Shown in pieces: positions 27,876 through 35,900 of a DNA stretch of 64,000 nt. Location: NCBI GenBank assembly GCA_029945945.1, contig JAQSDM010000005.1, forward strand, positions 310,001-374,000. Direction: 5' to 3'. Position numbers and translations under genes: made by a program. This DNA is from Algoriphagus sp. Lineage in GTDB: Bacteria > Bacteroidota > Bacteroidia > Cytophagales > Cyclobacteriaceae. Positions within the stretch are counted from its first letter, which is position 1. Every line of letters starts with the position of its first letter. The notes beneath the pieces were generated by a model, which saw only the letters and a program-made list of their open reading frames with translations, was not told the DNA's origin and did no database searches.

Positions 27876-28668
27876 TTAGTAAGTTTTCTTGAAAAACTCA
27901 GAATCAGGCAATGCCTTTTGTATTTGGCTAAAAATCAGTTCGCTTTCGGAAGAAAGTTTCGTTTTTAGAGTTTCAATTTGAATGACTTCAGTTGGATTTA
28001 TTCCACCGCTGACCAATCCATTATTGAGGTGTTGAAGTATCATCTGCAGATCATGCCATTTGCCAAGTAGTTCTGGCAAAGCATCTTTTTTGGAGATCTG
28101 ATTGCTGTACGCTTTCAAAGACAAACTGCTCCTGTTATAATTAAGCGTCTTTAAGCGTTTGCGAAGTTCATGAAGTTTTTCCCTTTGTAAAGGACTTTGG
28201 TTGATAAGGTTTTTAATACTTTCTATCTCGGTGTCCAGATATCCGGCTGCTTTTTTGGGATTTATTTTGGTCAGAAAGGCATTGATTTCATCAAATTTGC
28301 CTCGTAAGAGATTCACCATTTTGGTGTCAATCATTAAAAAAAACAGACGTTTTTCCTCTAGTCGGCTTGTGCGTAAAATCTTCTTGTATCCCCGGAGTGA
28401 ATTATTTGGAAAATATTTCTTGAGCGTTGCTTCTTGAATTTGAAGTTCTCTTACTTTTCCCGCCTGCCGAAAAACCTTTCTGAAAGGCTTATAAGTTTTC
28501 TTTTTCCTAAAATCCTTTGAGCAATAATTGATCAAATCAAGAAATGCATTCAGCTTCTTAAATTCGACGCGAAGTTTATGAAAAGTGCCTGGGGTATAGC
28601 TTCGCTTTCCCTAAAAGAAAATCGATGTTGACTTTTCGACTGTTCAGATATTTCCTGGAAGCTTTCAT
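27876..28668 (-). pseudogene. CHAD-domain gene interrupted by an apparent 1-nt frameshift
   Basis: The frame from 28535 to 27876 (TTG start) holds most of a CHAD domain, with GKVRELQIQ, the helix ELRKRLKTLNYN and GKWHDLQMI, but lacks its beginning. In the sequence immediately 5' the missing part is present in another frame: ATG at 28666-28668 gives MKASRKYLNSRKVNIDF and then LLGKAKLYP; dropping one base of the G-run at 28591-28594 (plus strand) joins this to GTFHKLRVEFKKLNAFL and on into the main frame. HxLRV(x)nKKL is the classic first CHAD motif. The ATG overlaps the cheB stop as ATGA. CHAD domains bind polyphosphate (family knowledge). It could be a true mutation, a recoding site or a sequence error. 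Confidence 0.75.
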
Positions 28669-29279
28669 TTCTCAGTTTCGTCCTTACGGGCGATCTTGAT
28701 AATCTCTTTTGCGATGTCTTCAGGAGAAAGGATAAAATCGATGCAGCCACTTTCAATTGCACTGATTGGCATGTCCGGCTGGCTGGCAGTTTCAGGCTTC
28801 TGTGCAATGGTAATTCCGCCTACATTTTTGATCCCGCAAAGGGCCTCTGCACCATCTCCGTCAAAGCCTGAGACAATGACTGCTATTAGTTTGCCATCCC
28901 AATTTTTCGTGATGGATTTCAAAAAAACCGTGATCACATCGGGCCATCCCCAGGGTTTTGAGATTGGCATCAGGCGAAACTCATCGTTTATCACGTGCAA
29001 GTCCCTCTTTTCCGGTATTATAAAGACATGGTTAGGTTTGATGTCCAGTCTTTCTGTGATGAGTTCAACAGGCATCTTCGTATAGTTGGGGAGGATCTCA
29101 TGCAGCATGGTTGCTACTGTTCTGAGATGATTGACAATCACAATTGCCACCCCCATATCGGCCGGCATATTTTTCAATAATCGGACATAAGCATCGAGTC
29201 CTCCTGCAGATCCCCCTACACAGACTATAGGAAAGTCTTTTTTCATAATTTGAGATTTCTCAGGTTTTTCAGCTTTCAT
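28665..29279 (-). CDS. CheB-type methylesterase domain protein, orphan
   Basis: 204 aa from the ATG at 29277-29279; an upstream TTG (29312) is less likely. It is the catalytic CheB domain alone, without a receiver domain: Ser24 in VGGSAGGLDA, His51 in IVNHL and the C-terminal acidic motif SGFDGDGAEAL (Asp142 candidate) form the expected Ser-His-Asp triad of protein-glutamate methylesterase. No CheA, CheR, CheW or receptor gene is in the window, so a chemotaxis role is unproven; such stand-alone CheB proteins in Bacteroidota are often near stress or two-component genes. It overlaps the CHAD gene start by 4 bp (ATGA), implying translational coupling. Confidence 0.9.
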   Translation of the reverse strand: MKAEKPEKSQIMKKDFPIVCVGGSAGGLDAYVRLLKNMPADMGVAIVIVNHLRTVATMLHEILPNYTKMPVELITERLDIKPNHVFIIPEKRDLHVINDEFRLMPISKPWGWPDVITVFLKSITKNWDGKLIAVIVSGFDGDGAEALCGIKNVGGITIAQKPETASQPDMPISAIESGCIDFILSPEDIAKEIIKIARKDETEK

Positions 29280-29386
29280 AAAAAAAATCAATTCAGAAAT
29301 GGTTAATGCCAACTAAACCAAATGAGTTGATCACTTTTTGAATATACGAGATTATCGGGATAGCGACCGGAATTGTATTTCTATTC

Positions 29387-29821
29387 TCAGTTGCGCTGTT
29401 TGATTATATATGTTGTAGCAAGCGCCAATCGTCCGCCAAAATAGGCCATTGGAATATAAGCCCCCGCCAGATCTAAAATAGAAAACCATAGGGGAGAGGG
29501 AAGAGACGTTACCATGTAGATTCCTCCTGCCAGGAAAAAGAATCCAATAACAAAAGCAAGTTTGAGTTGATAGTTTGCCGCGATCATAGCCGTCAGAAAT
29601 GCACCTGAAAAACTCCCAATTGCGTGGGCTAAAAATGGGAAAATAAAATGTTTGGGTTCAAATAAATGCATCGATGCAATCAGCCCTTCCATGGTAGTTG
29701 CATCAGATCCTTCGGGTGGAGGGATAATCGATCCACTCAGCAAAACAATCCCCATATTCACGAAACTCCCTGCAACTACACCAACCATGACTGCTAAAAT
29801 GTTTCTAAAGATTGGATGCAT
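29387..29821 (-). CDS. Conserved 4-TM membrane protein, unknown function
   Basis: 144 aa with four predicted membrane segments (about 8-30, 60-83, 88-105 and 112-132) and almost no soluble part. The first helix is Gly/Val-rich (AVMVGVVAGSFVNMGIVLL), followed by a loop PPPEGSDATTMEGL. I recognise the type as a common small integral membrane protein of Bacteroidota without a known function. It lies on the same strand as cheB and the MORN gene, in a cluster of small genes. Confidence 0.75.
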   Translation of the reverse strand: MHPIFRNILAVMVGVVAGSFVNMGIVLLSGSIIPPPEGSDATTMEGLIASMHLFEPKHFIFPFLAHAIGSFSGAFLTAMIAANYQLKLAFVIGFFFLAGGIYMVTSLPSPLWFSILDLAGAYIPMAYFGGRLALATTYIIKQRN

Positions 29822-29907
29822 AGCCGGTTGATTTTTAAGGAATAATTTATTTTGTAGAATTTACTATTTCTTATTTTAAAAAGTTAATGTTAGGGTCCAT
29901 AACGGCT

Positions 29908-30201
29908 TCAATTTTCATTTTCAGATGATTTTTGGATTTTATCATTTTCAAAATTCTCCTGATATTCCAGGTTGTCATTCTTGTCATAGCGAAGCCAAAT
30001 ACCATTTTTCTTTCCTTTTTTGAAGTTTCCGATTTGCCAAAGTTGACCGGTCTCCCTGTAAAAATTCCATTCTCCTTCCATCTGGCCTGAGACAAAATTT
30101 CCTTTAGCTTTTACTTTCCCGTTTTTGAAAAAGTATGTCAGTTTTTCACCGATTAATTCGTACACCTTTTGGCCGTTGGCATAGTTCTTTTTGTCCAGCA
30201 T
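29908..30201 (-). CDS. MORN-repeat / YwqK-like small protein
   Basis: 97 aa. Two to three MORN-type units are visible: YFFKNGKVKAKGNFVSGQ, EGEWNFYRETGQLWQIGNF and NGIWLRYDKNDNLEYQ, each with the aromatic-x-NG-x-x-x-x-G-x-(F/Y) spacing. Bacterial proteins of this kind are grouped with YwqK-type proteins; the antitoxin label in databases is weakly founded, and no toxin partner is next to it. The overlapping frame at 29871-30095 has no such pattern and is a shadow. Confidence 0.8.
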   Translation of the reverse strand: MLDKKNYANGQKVYELIGEKLTYFFKNGKVKAKGNFVSGQMEGEWNFYRETGQLWQIGNFKKGKKNGIWLRYDKNDNLEYQENFENDKIQKSSENEN

Positions 30202-30286
30202 AATTATCCTTTTTTCTTTTCCGTGTGGGTAGTTAGAATCAGACGTTGTTTCAAACCGTTTTTACAAACTCGCAACATAGTACTTA

Positions 30287-30324
30287 AATAAAAAAGACTG
30301 CAAACAGGATTGCTTGCAGTCTTT
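30287..30324 (-). terminator. Intrinsic terminator
   Basis: AAAGACTGCAA (30293-30303) pairs with TTGCAGTCTTT (30314-30324), with a T-rich tail on the minus strand. It terminates the eRF1-like gene. Confidence 0.8.
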
Positions 30325-30346
30325 AGAAATTAATTTTAACTGTTTC

Positions 30347-30724
30347 TTAATCGAAGTGCTTCGTAATATAATCAGTAAGATTCTCATCACTCATTTTGTT
30401 GGAGGTACTTTCGCTGGAAATTGCATTTTTATACTGCGGCGTCTCAGCCAAAAACTTGATAAATTGTTCTTGAATTTGACCAGTCCCGGTTAGATGAATT
30501 TCATCTACGTTTGGCATAAGACTGGTAATTTCTTTGAAATATTTATGGGTCAAGGCAATCTCCTGGTTATTTGAGGTTTTCTCATTGGAATTATTGTCCG
30601 CTCCTTGATTTTTTACATGTCCAAGGATCAGAAACTCTTCGGTATCAAAATCTACTTTTCCTACTATCGTTGCGTTGTGTGAATCCATCCAAACACCGAA
30701 CTGCTTTTTGTTTTTAGTTGACAT
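30347..30724 (-). CDS. Small protein resembling the C-terminal domain of eRF1/Dom34-like factors
   Basis: 125 aa from the ATG at 30722-30724 (MSTKNKKQFGVWMDSHNATI); the longer frame upstream has no support. The pattern GVWMDSHNATIVGK near the start and the segment DEIHLTGTGQIQEQFIKFL, followed by TPQYKNAI, resemble bacterial relatives of the archaeo-eukaryotic release factor fold (a Rossmann-like eRF1 domain often found as small proteins in stress-gene clusters). This is a similarity judgement, not a proven assignment. Monocistronic with its own terminator; it belongs to the 27.8-30.7 kb cluster of small genes. Confidence 0.6.
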   Translation of the reverse strand: MSTKNKKQFGVWMDSHNATIVGKVDFDTEEFLILGHVKNQGADNNSNEKTSNNQEIALTHKYFKEITSLMPNVDEIHLTGTGQIQEQFIKFLAETPQYKNAISSESTSNKMSDENLTDYITKHFD

Positions 30725-30992
30725 ATTTTGCTTTTTCCCAAGATAACCCTTTAAAAAAGGGAAAACAGCTTTAGTCCGATAGGCCTCTGTCTCAAATGCC
30801 AAGCCGTTCTGCTTTCAGATTTCCAGTTTAATGCATCTGAAAATGCTGAAATAAGTGTTGCAGTGCAGATTCAATCATAAAATCCCCGTGGATCCGGGAA
30901 TAAATACGTTAGGAAACCTTAACTTCTTTTAGGAATTCAGAAGGAGTTAAAGGCGCTGAGGTGGGCTTTTTTTTTGAAGAGATTCTGTTTTT

Positions 30993-32003
30993 TTACTTTA
31001 AACCTATCCTGTTTTTTACCAATTCCCCCATCACCCAATTCGCTCTGGCACCCGAGATCCCGGTACTTGGGCAGGTCTCTTTTCCCAAAAGTTCATCCAC
31101 GATGCTGTGAATCAAGGGTTGCTGGATATGATGTGGAAGGGCAAGATGGAAATGCTGAGACTCCTGAAAGTCCTGGGTCAGCGTGAACTCTCCCTTTCCG
31201 AAGGTGGCAAAGCGAATCTGTCCTTTGTTGCCATCAATTACGATTTCATCTTTTTGGGCGGCATGTGAGGATGCAAAGCACCAGTTTCCTGTTCCTAAAA
31301 CTCCGGTTTCAAAGGTGAAACTTCCGACCACGATATCTTCCGCTTCGTAGGCTTTGGCCTGATTTGCCGAGAACCCGGAAGCTTGGGTGACCTTCCCAAA
31401 AAAGAAATCCAGGAGATCGAGTTGGTGAGATGCCAGGTCAAAGAAATAGCCCCCACCGGAGATATCAGGATGGACTCGCCAGTTGTATTCCATTTTGGCG
31501 ATGATTTCGGGCTCGACCACCTGCTTCATATTGATGTGGACCGTGCGGATTTCTCCGATTGCTCCTTCATCGAGGAGCTCCTTGATTTTGACAAAGTGAG
31601 GCAAAGCTCTCCGGTAATAAGCCACAAATAATGGAACTCCGGCCTTTTCGCAGATATCGATCATCTCGAGGCATTCAGCATGATTACGGGCCATTGGTTT
31701 CTCCACGTAGACGGGTTTGCCGGCAGCGGCAACCATGCGGGTGAGTTCGAGGTGGGAGTTGGGCGGTGTGGCGATGTAAATGGCGTTGACTTCGGGATCG
31801 TTGATAAGATCCTGGGCGGAAGTGTACCACTTGGGAACACCATGCCTAGCCGCATAATCTTTTACTTTTTCCTCATCGCGTCGCATCACTGCCACCAATT
31901 TGCTGTGAGGAATATGATTCATGGCAGGGGCGGATTTGACTTCGCAGACATTTCCTACTCCCAGCACTCCCCAGCGGACCTCAGAATCAGTGAATTTCTT
32001 CAT
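30993..32003 (-). CDS. Gfo/Idh/MocA-family oxidoreductase
   Basis: 336 aa. Rossmann-fold NAD(P)-binding N-terminus (RWGVLGVGNVCEVKS, about 10-24), the family signature EKPMARNHAE (about 99-108, where the Lys is catalytic), a second conserved block YYRRALPHFVKIKEL, and a C-terminal beta-sheet domain with GGGYFFDLASHQLDLLDFF. Such enzymes oxidise or reduce sugars, inositols or related polyols; the substrate is unknown. No signal peptide, so cytoplasmic. It is monocistronic, with a heptad-like stretch in its 5' region (32046-32100). Confidence 0.92.
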   Translation of the reverse strand: MKKFTDSEVRWGVLGVGNVCEVKSAPAMNHIPHSKLVAVMRRDEEKVKDYAARHGVPKWYTSAQDLINDPEVNAIYIATPPNSHLELTRMVAAAGKPVYVEKPMARNHAECLEMIDICEKAGVPLFVAYYRRALPHFVKIKELLDEGAIGEIRTVHINMKQVVEPEIIAKMEYNWRVHPDISGGGYFFDLASHQLDLLDFFFGKVTQASGFSANQAKAYEAEDIVVGSFTFETGVLGTGNWCFASSHAAQKDEIVIDGNKGQIRFATFGKGEFTLTQDFQESQHFHLALPHHIQQPLIHSIVDELLGKETCPSTGISGARANWVMGELVKNRIGLK

Positions 32004-32045
32004 CTCGGAAAGTATGAAAAGATTTAAGTTTTTGAAAGGAACGAA

Positions 32046-32100
32046 GTTGAAAGTCAGTAAAGGTGGAGGTTGAAATGTTCTAATGTGGGGAGGGTTGGAG
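32046..32100. repeat. Degenerate heptad-like stretch
   Basis: GTTGAAA occurs at 32046-32052 and 32069-32075, with GGTGGAG before the second copy and GTTGGAG at 32094-32100; most are separated by multiples of 7 bp. It resembles a decayed version of the GTTGGA(G/A) heptads at 7061. It lies in the region between the haem-binding gene and the Gfo/Idh/MocA gene. Confidence 0.4.
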
Positions 32101-32134
32101 GTATTTCAGTATTATTTTTTTGAAGCGGGGGAGC

Positions 32135-32166
32135 AAAAAAAAAAGCCCCGGATTTTCATCCGGGGC
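32135..32166 (-). terminator. Intrinsic terminator of the haem-binding gene
   Basis: On the minus strand GCCCCGGAT (32166-32158) pairs with ATCCGGGGC (32153-32145), loop GAAA, then ten T (plus A-run 32135-32144). Confidence 0.9.
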
Positions 32167-32186
32167 AATGGTTTCTTCGGTTTGTT

Positions 32187-32693
32187 TTATTGAGCAGGCG
32201 CTGGTCTTGGTTTCATTTTCAAGCTGTCTGCCGGGTAAGTTGCAGCAAGCATTGCCATTTGTTCTTTGGCCCAGTCAACGATCACTTTGCGATCTTCGTC
32301 AGTAAGTTTAGCTTCGGGATGCAGACCTAAATAAGTATAAGAAGGCAACGGCATTTCCTTTTCCTCGACCATTTCTACTACTTCTTCCAACTTATGATTC
32401 TGAACAGCAAGTGGAAGTTTTGTGAAAGCTGAAAAATTGAGGTCTTTTTTTCCGTCCTGGATATGTGAATTTAGCCAGAAACCCACAGGCTCAATTTTGC
32501 TATACCATGGATACGTGCTTTGATTGGAATGGCAATTGTTACAGGCATTTTTAAGAAGGGTCTGCACATTGCTCGGGACATTGTAACTTTTGGAAATGTC
32601 AAATTCCATGTCATTGCTTAGGTTCTTCTCGTAAGGAATGAATTGAATGATAACGAGTATAATCAGGACGGCGATTGAGATTTTCTTGATCAT
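32187..32693 (-). CDS. Haem-binding domain protein
   Basis: 168 aa. A single N-terminal membrane segment (about 4-20, ISIAVLIILVIIQFIP) leads into a domain with a class-c haem motif C51-x2-C54-H55 (CNNCHSN) followed by STYPWYSKIEPVGFWLNSHI, matching the haem_bd family of Bacteroidota (DUF about 130 residues). The protein is anchored to the inner membrane with its haem on the periplasmic side. The C-terminus is Pro/Ala-rich (KPRPAPAQ). It probably acts as a small electron carrier; partners are unknown. It follows a Gfo/Idh/MocA gene on the same strand but has its own terminator. Confidence 0.88.
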   Translation of the reverse strand: MIKKISIAVLIILVIIQFIPYEKNLSNDMEFDISKSYNVPSNVQTLLKNACNNCHSNQSTYPWYSKIEPVGFWLNSHIQDGKKDLNFSAFTKLPLAVQNHKLEEVVEMVEEKEMPLPSYTYLGLHPEAKLTDEDRKVIVDWAKEQMAMLAATYPADSLKMKPRPAPAQ

Positions 32694-32989
32694 TTGTGAG
32701 TAGGGTTTTGCGGTTAGATTAAAAATTATTCCCGGGGTTTAATCCTTGTATTCTTTATATAAATTTCAAAATAAAATTCCGCTAATGCACCCTTTGAATT
32801 CTTAAATCTGTCTTAAACTTTTTCTGATTTCGGCCATCTGGTAACTCTCAACTAGTAAGAATTCTATGGTTTTGCCTTTAGACAGCAGGTAAATGAATAA
32901 TAAAAGGAATAACAGAAAAAAGGGATAAGCCTCATTTATTGACTTACCCCTTTTTCAACTTTTTTCTTTCCTGAAATCAACTTTCCAAT

Positions 32990-35900
32990 TTACCTGATGA
33001 TGATTTTTCTCTGGTAATATGACTTTGCTCCGGCAAGCCTGATGAAATAAGCACCGGGATTTTGAGCTGTCAAATCCAGAATAAAGTGGTTTTGGCCTTC
33101 TTTAATTTCTGCTGCTTGAGTCATGCTTACTTTACCGGCCATGTCGATCAATTCGATCTGAGCCTGGTAAGTAATGGGAGAATAAAACTCCAGATTCAGC
33201 GTATTCCGGGTTGGATTAGGGTACACCTTGAATTCATCTTCTTCAGATTTGAGCTGGAAAGAAAACTCATTTTTTCCCGTTTCAGGGAGATCAATTTCCC
33301 GATTTGCTATAGAGTAGGCTTTGGTATTGGTTTCGGCTCTGAGCGTATAGCAGGAAGGAGAGAATTCACCGCCAACACCAATTACCCTCACATAATAAGT
33401 GATACTGGTCTGAGCGCTGTTCCAAATTATCTGTTCGGAATTGCTGCCGCTGTTGAGAGAGGAAGCCAGGATTTGTCCTGCAGAATTATGAAGGTATACA
33501 TCGTAGTTGGCAGGCAAGCCGTCGAGCGTGATTCTGACATTTGTTGATTTTGACTTACCAACACTAAAGTTGAACCAATCAACGTCTGTTGAATTCCCGA
33601 TAGTTGCCGTGAGATTGGTGCCCAAAGAGATGGCTTTTGCATCTGCCAATACATTGTTTGATTCATAAGCATCAACACAATTGCTGCTCCCCGTGATGAA
33701 GGAAGATTGGGCAAAGGTGCTTGAACCTGCGGAGCAAGTAGCACTCACCCTCCAGTCGTATTCAGTGGCTTCAATCAAATCAGAAAGTACGACCGAAGTC
33801 ATAGTTGTGTTGGTTGAGGCTACTATCCACGTTGAAGCAGATTTCAACTTGTATTCAACCCCGTAATTCAATGCATTTGGTACTGACGTCCAGTTTAGCG
33901 TGGCTCCTGTGAATCCGATTCCGGTGGTGCTCAATCCTGCAGGAGGATTACACACATTAGGGTCAGTGAAAGAGACTGTGCTCGTTTCTGGCTTCAGTCT
34001 GTAGCAGGAGTTTGAGAAGCTTGCTCCATCTCCTTTAACCAGAATGAAGTAGGAAGTTCTCACAGCAGTTGAGTTATAAATCAATGTTTGACTGGCAGCT
34101 CCGGAGTTTTCAGAGGATTTGAGAATTGCCCCGTTTTTGTCATACAAGTACAAATAAGTAGTAGAGGGCAAATCGGTTAAGCTCACTTTCACATTGGTGG
34201 ACTTGTTGTTTCCAACTTTCAATTCAAACCAATCCTGATCAGTTGCGTTGGCGATTACTGCCGTGATTTCAATTCCCGCTGTTATCACTTTCGCAGTACC
34301 AAGCATATTGTTGGATTCGTAGCTGTCCCCACAAGCTGGAATAATGGTAGTGAACTGAATTTCCAGATAAGGACTACTCCCACTGACAGGTCCACAATTG
34401 GTTCTCACTCTCCAATCATAGGTACTGCCACCTGTAAGACCGGTAAGATTGAAGCTTGTCCCAGCCAGATTGATTGCTTTCGAAGTCCATACAGAAGCTG
34501 CAGACAACTTGAAATCCACATCGTAGCCTGTTGCTCCCGGTACTGCTGACCAATTCAGAATTGCAGAAGATGCAGCAATATTTGTCGTATTCAGGTTCCC
34601 TGGAGCATTGCATACGATCGCTGATGTAAATTGCGCACTTTCAAAATTGCCGGTTCCTGTCGCACAATTAGCCGCAACTCTCCATTCGTAGGTTGCTCCT
34701 TCGGCCAGGGTATTGAGCGTGAAGGTTGTTCCAGCTATTTCAGTTCCAAGAGAGATCCAATCGATAGCTGATGTAAGTTTATATTCCAGAGAATAGGAAG
34801 TTGCTCCTTCGGATGACGTCCATTCCAGATTTGCAGAATTCGTTGTAATCCCGCTTGTCAGCAAATTAGTGGGAGCTGGGCAACTCAAGGTGGTAGAAAA
34901 CGAAGCAACCGAGAACGCACTTGAACCAGAGCTGCAAACCGCGCTTACTCTCCAATCATAGGCGGTTCCCTGAGTCAGGCCTGACAGAGAAAAGTTGTTT
35001 AGGGTCGTGTTTGAAATTGCAGTTGACCAATTCGTTGCACCAGTTTCCTTGAATTCCACATTATACCCCAAAGCTTCGGGCAGTGATTGCCAGGAAAGGG
35101 TAGCGGAAGTGGTTGTAATGTTAATGGAAGTAAGTCCGGCAGGATTTCCGCAAGGGGTATAAATCGCTCGTTCCCATGCTCCCCGCCCATACGTTCCGAT
35201 TCGGATTTTATTGGCATTTTTAATTATTTCCACCTCATTGATCGCCACAAGAGGGAGATCCTCGGTGAGATTCACCCATCCGGTCATTTGATTATTGGTG
35301 TAATACACTCCGATATTCATTGCTACATACAAGCCTTCGTTTGCAGTATCATCTATAATTACACTTCTGGCGGCAATTGAAGGCAGATTTCCTGAAACAT
35401 TTGATATAGTCGCACCCGCATCGGATGATAACAGCACCCGGTTGGTAGTGTTGGTAGTGGATATCCAGACCTTTTCAGGATTCGTGGGATGAATTGCAAA
35501 AGAACTAACAGTCCATGATAGAGGATAGGTGAGCCAATTTGTGCCACCATCTTTGGTTACATAGATGGTAGTTCCGGCGGCTGCGTAAATGTATTGGGGA
35601 TTGGAAGGTGCTACCGCCAACACATTCAGATTGGTGGAAATGGTACTTCCGGAAAGTTTGGTCCAACTTACACCCAAATCACTTGATCGGTAAACACCAT
35701 TCCAGCCTGCATAAATCGTATTGGTGCCTGATTCAATTGCCAGCGGTGTCACCCAGGCCCCAGTGGCGGGTTCTGTGATGCTACTGTAAGAAGATCCTCC
35801 ATTACTTGTTCGATATAGGCTTCCATATTGGCTTGTTCCCCAAATCAGGTTAGCATCGAGTGGGCTGACGATGCAGTCCATTCCATCTGCTCCCAACCAA

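Noticed and set aside
28550..28807. 85-residue open frame at the cheB-CHAD junction
   Set aside because: Antisense-phase shadow; the real reading is cheB plus the frameshifted CHAD start.
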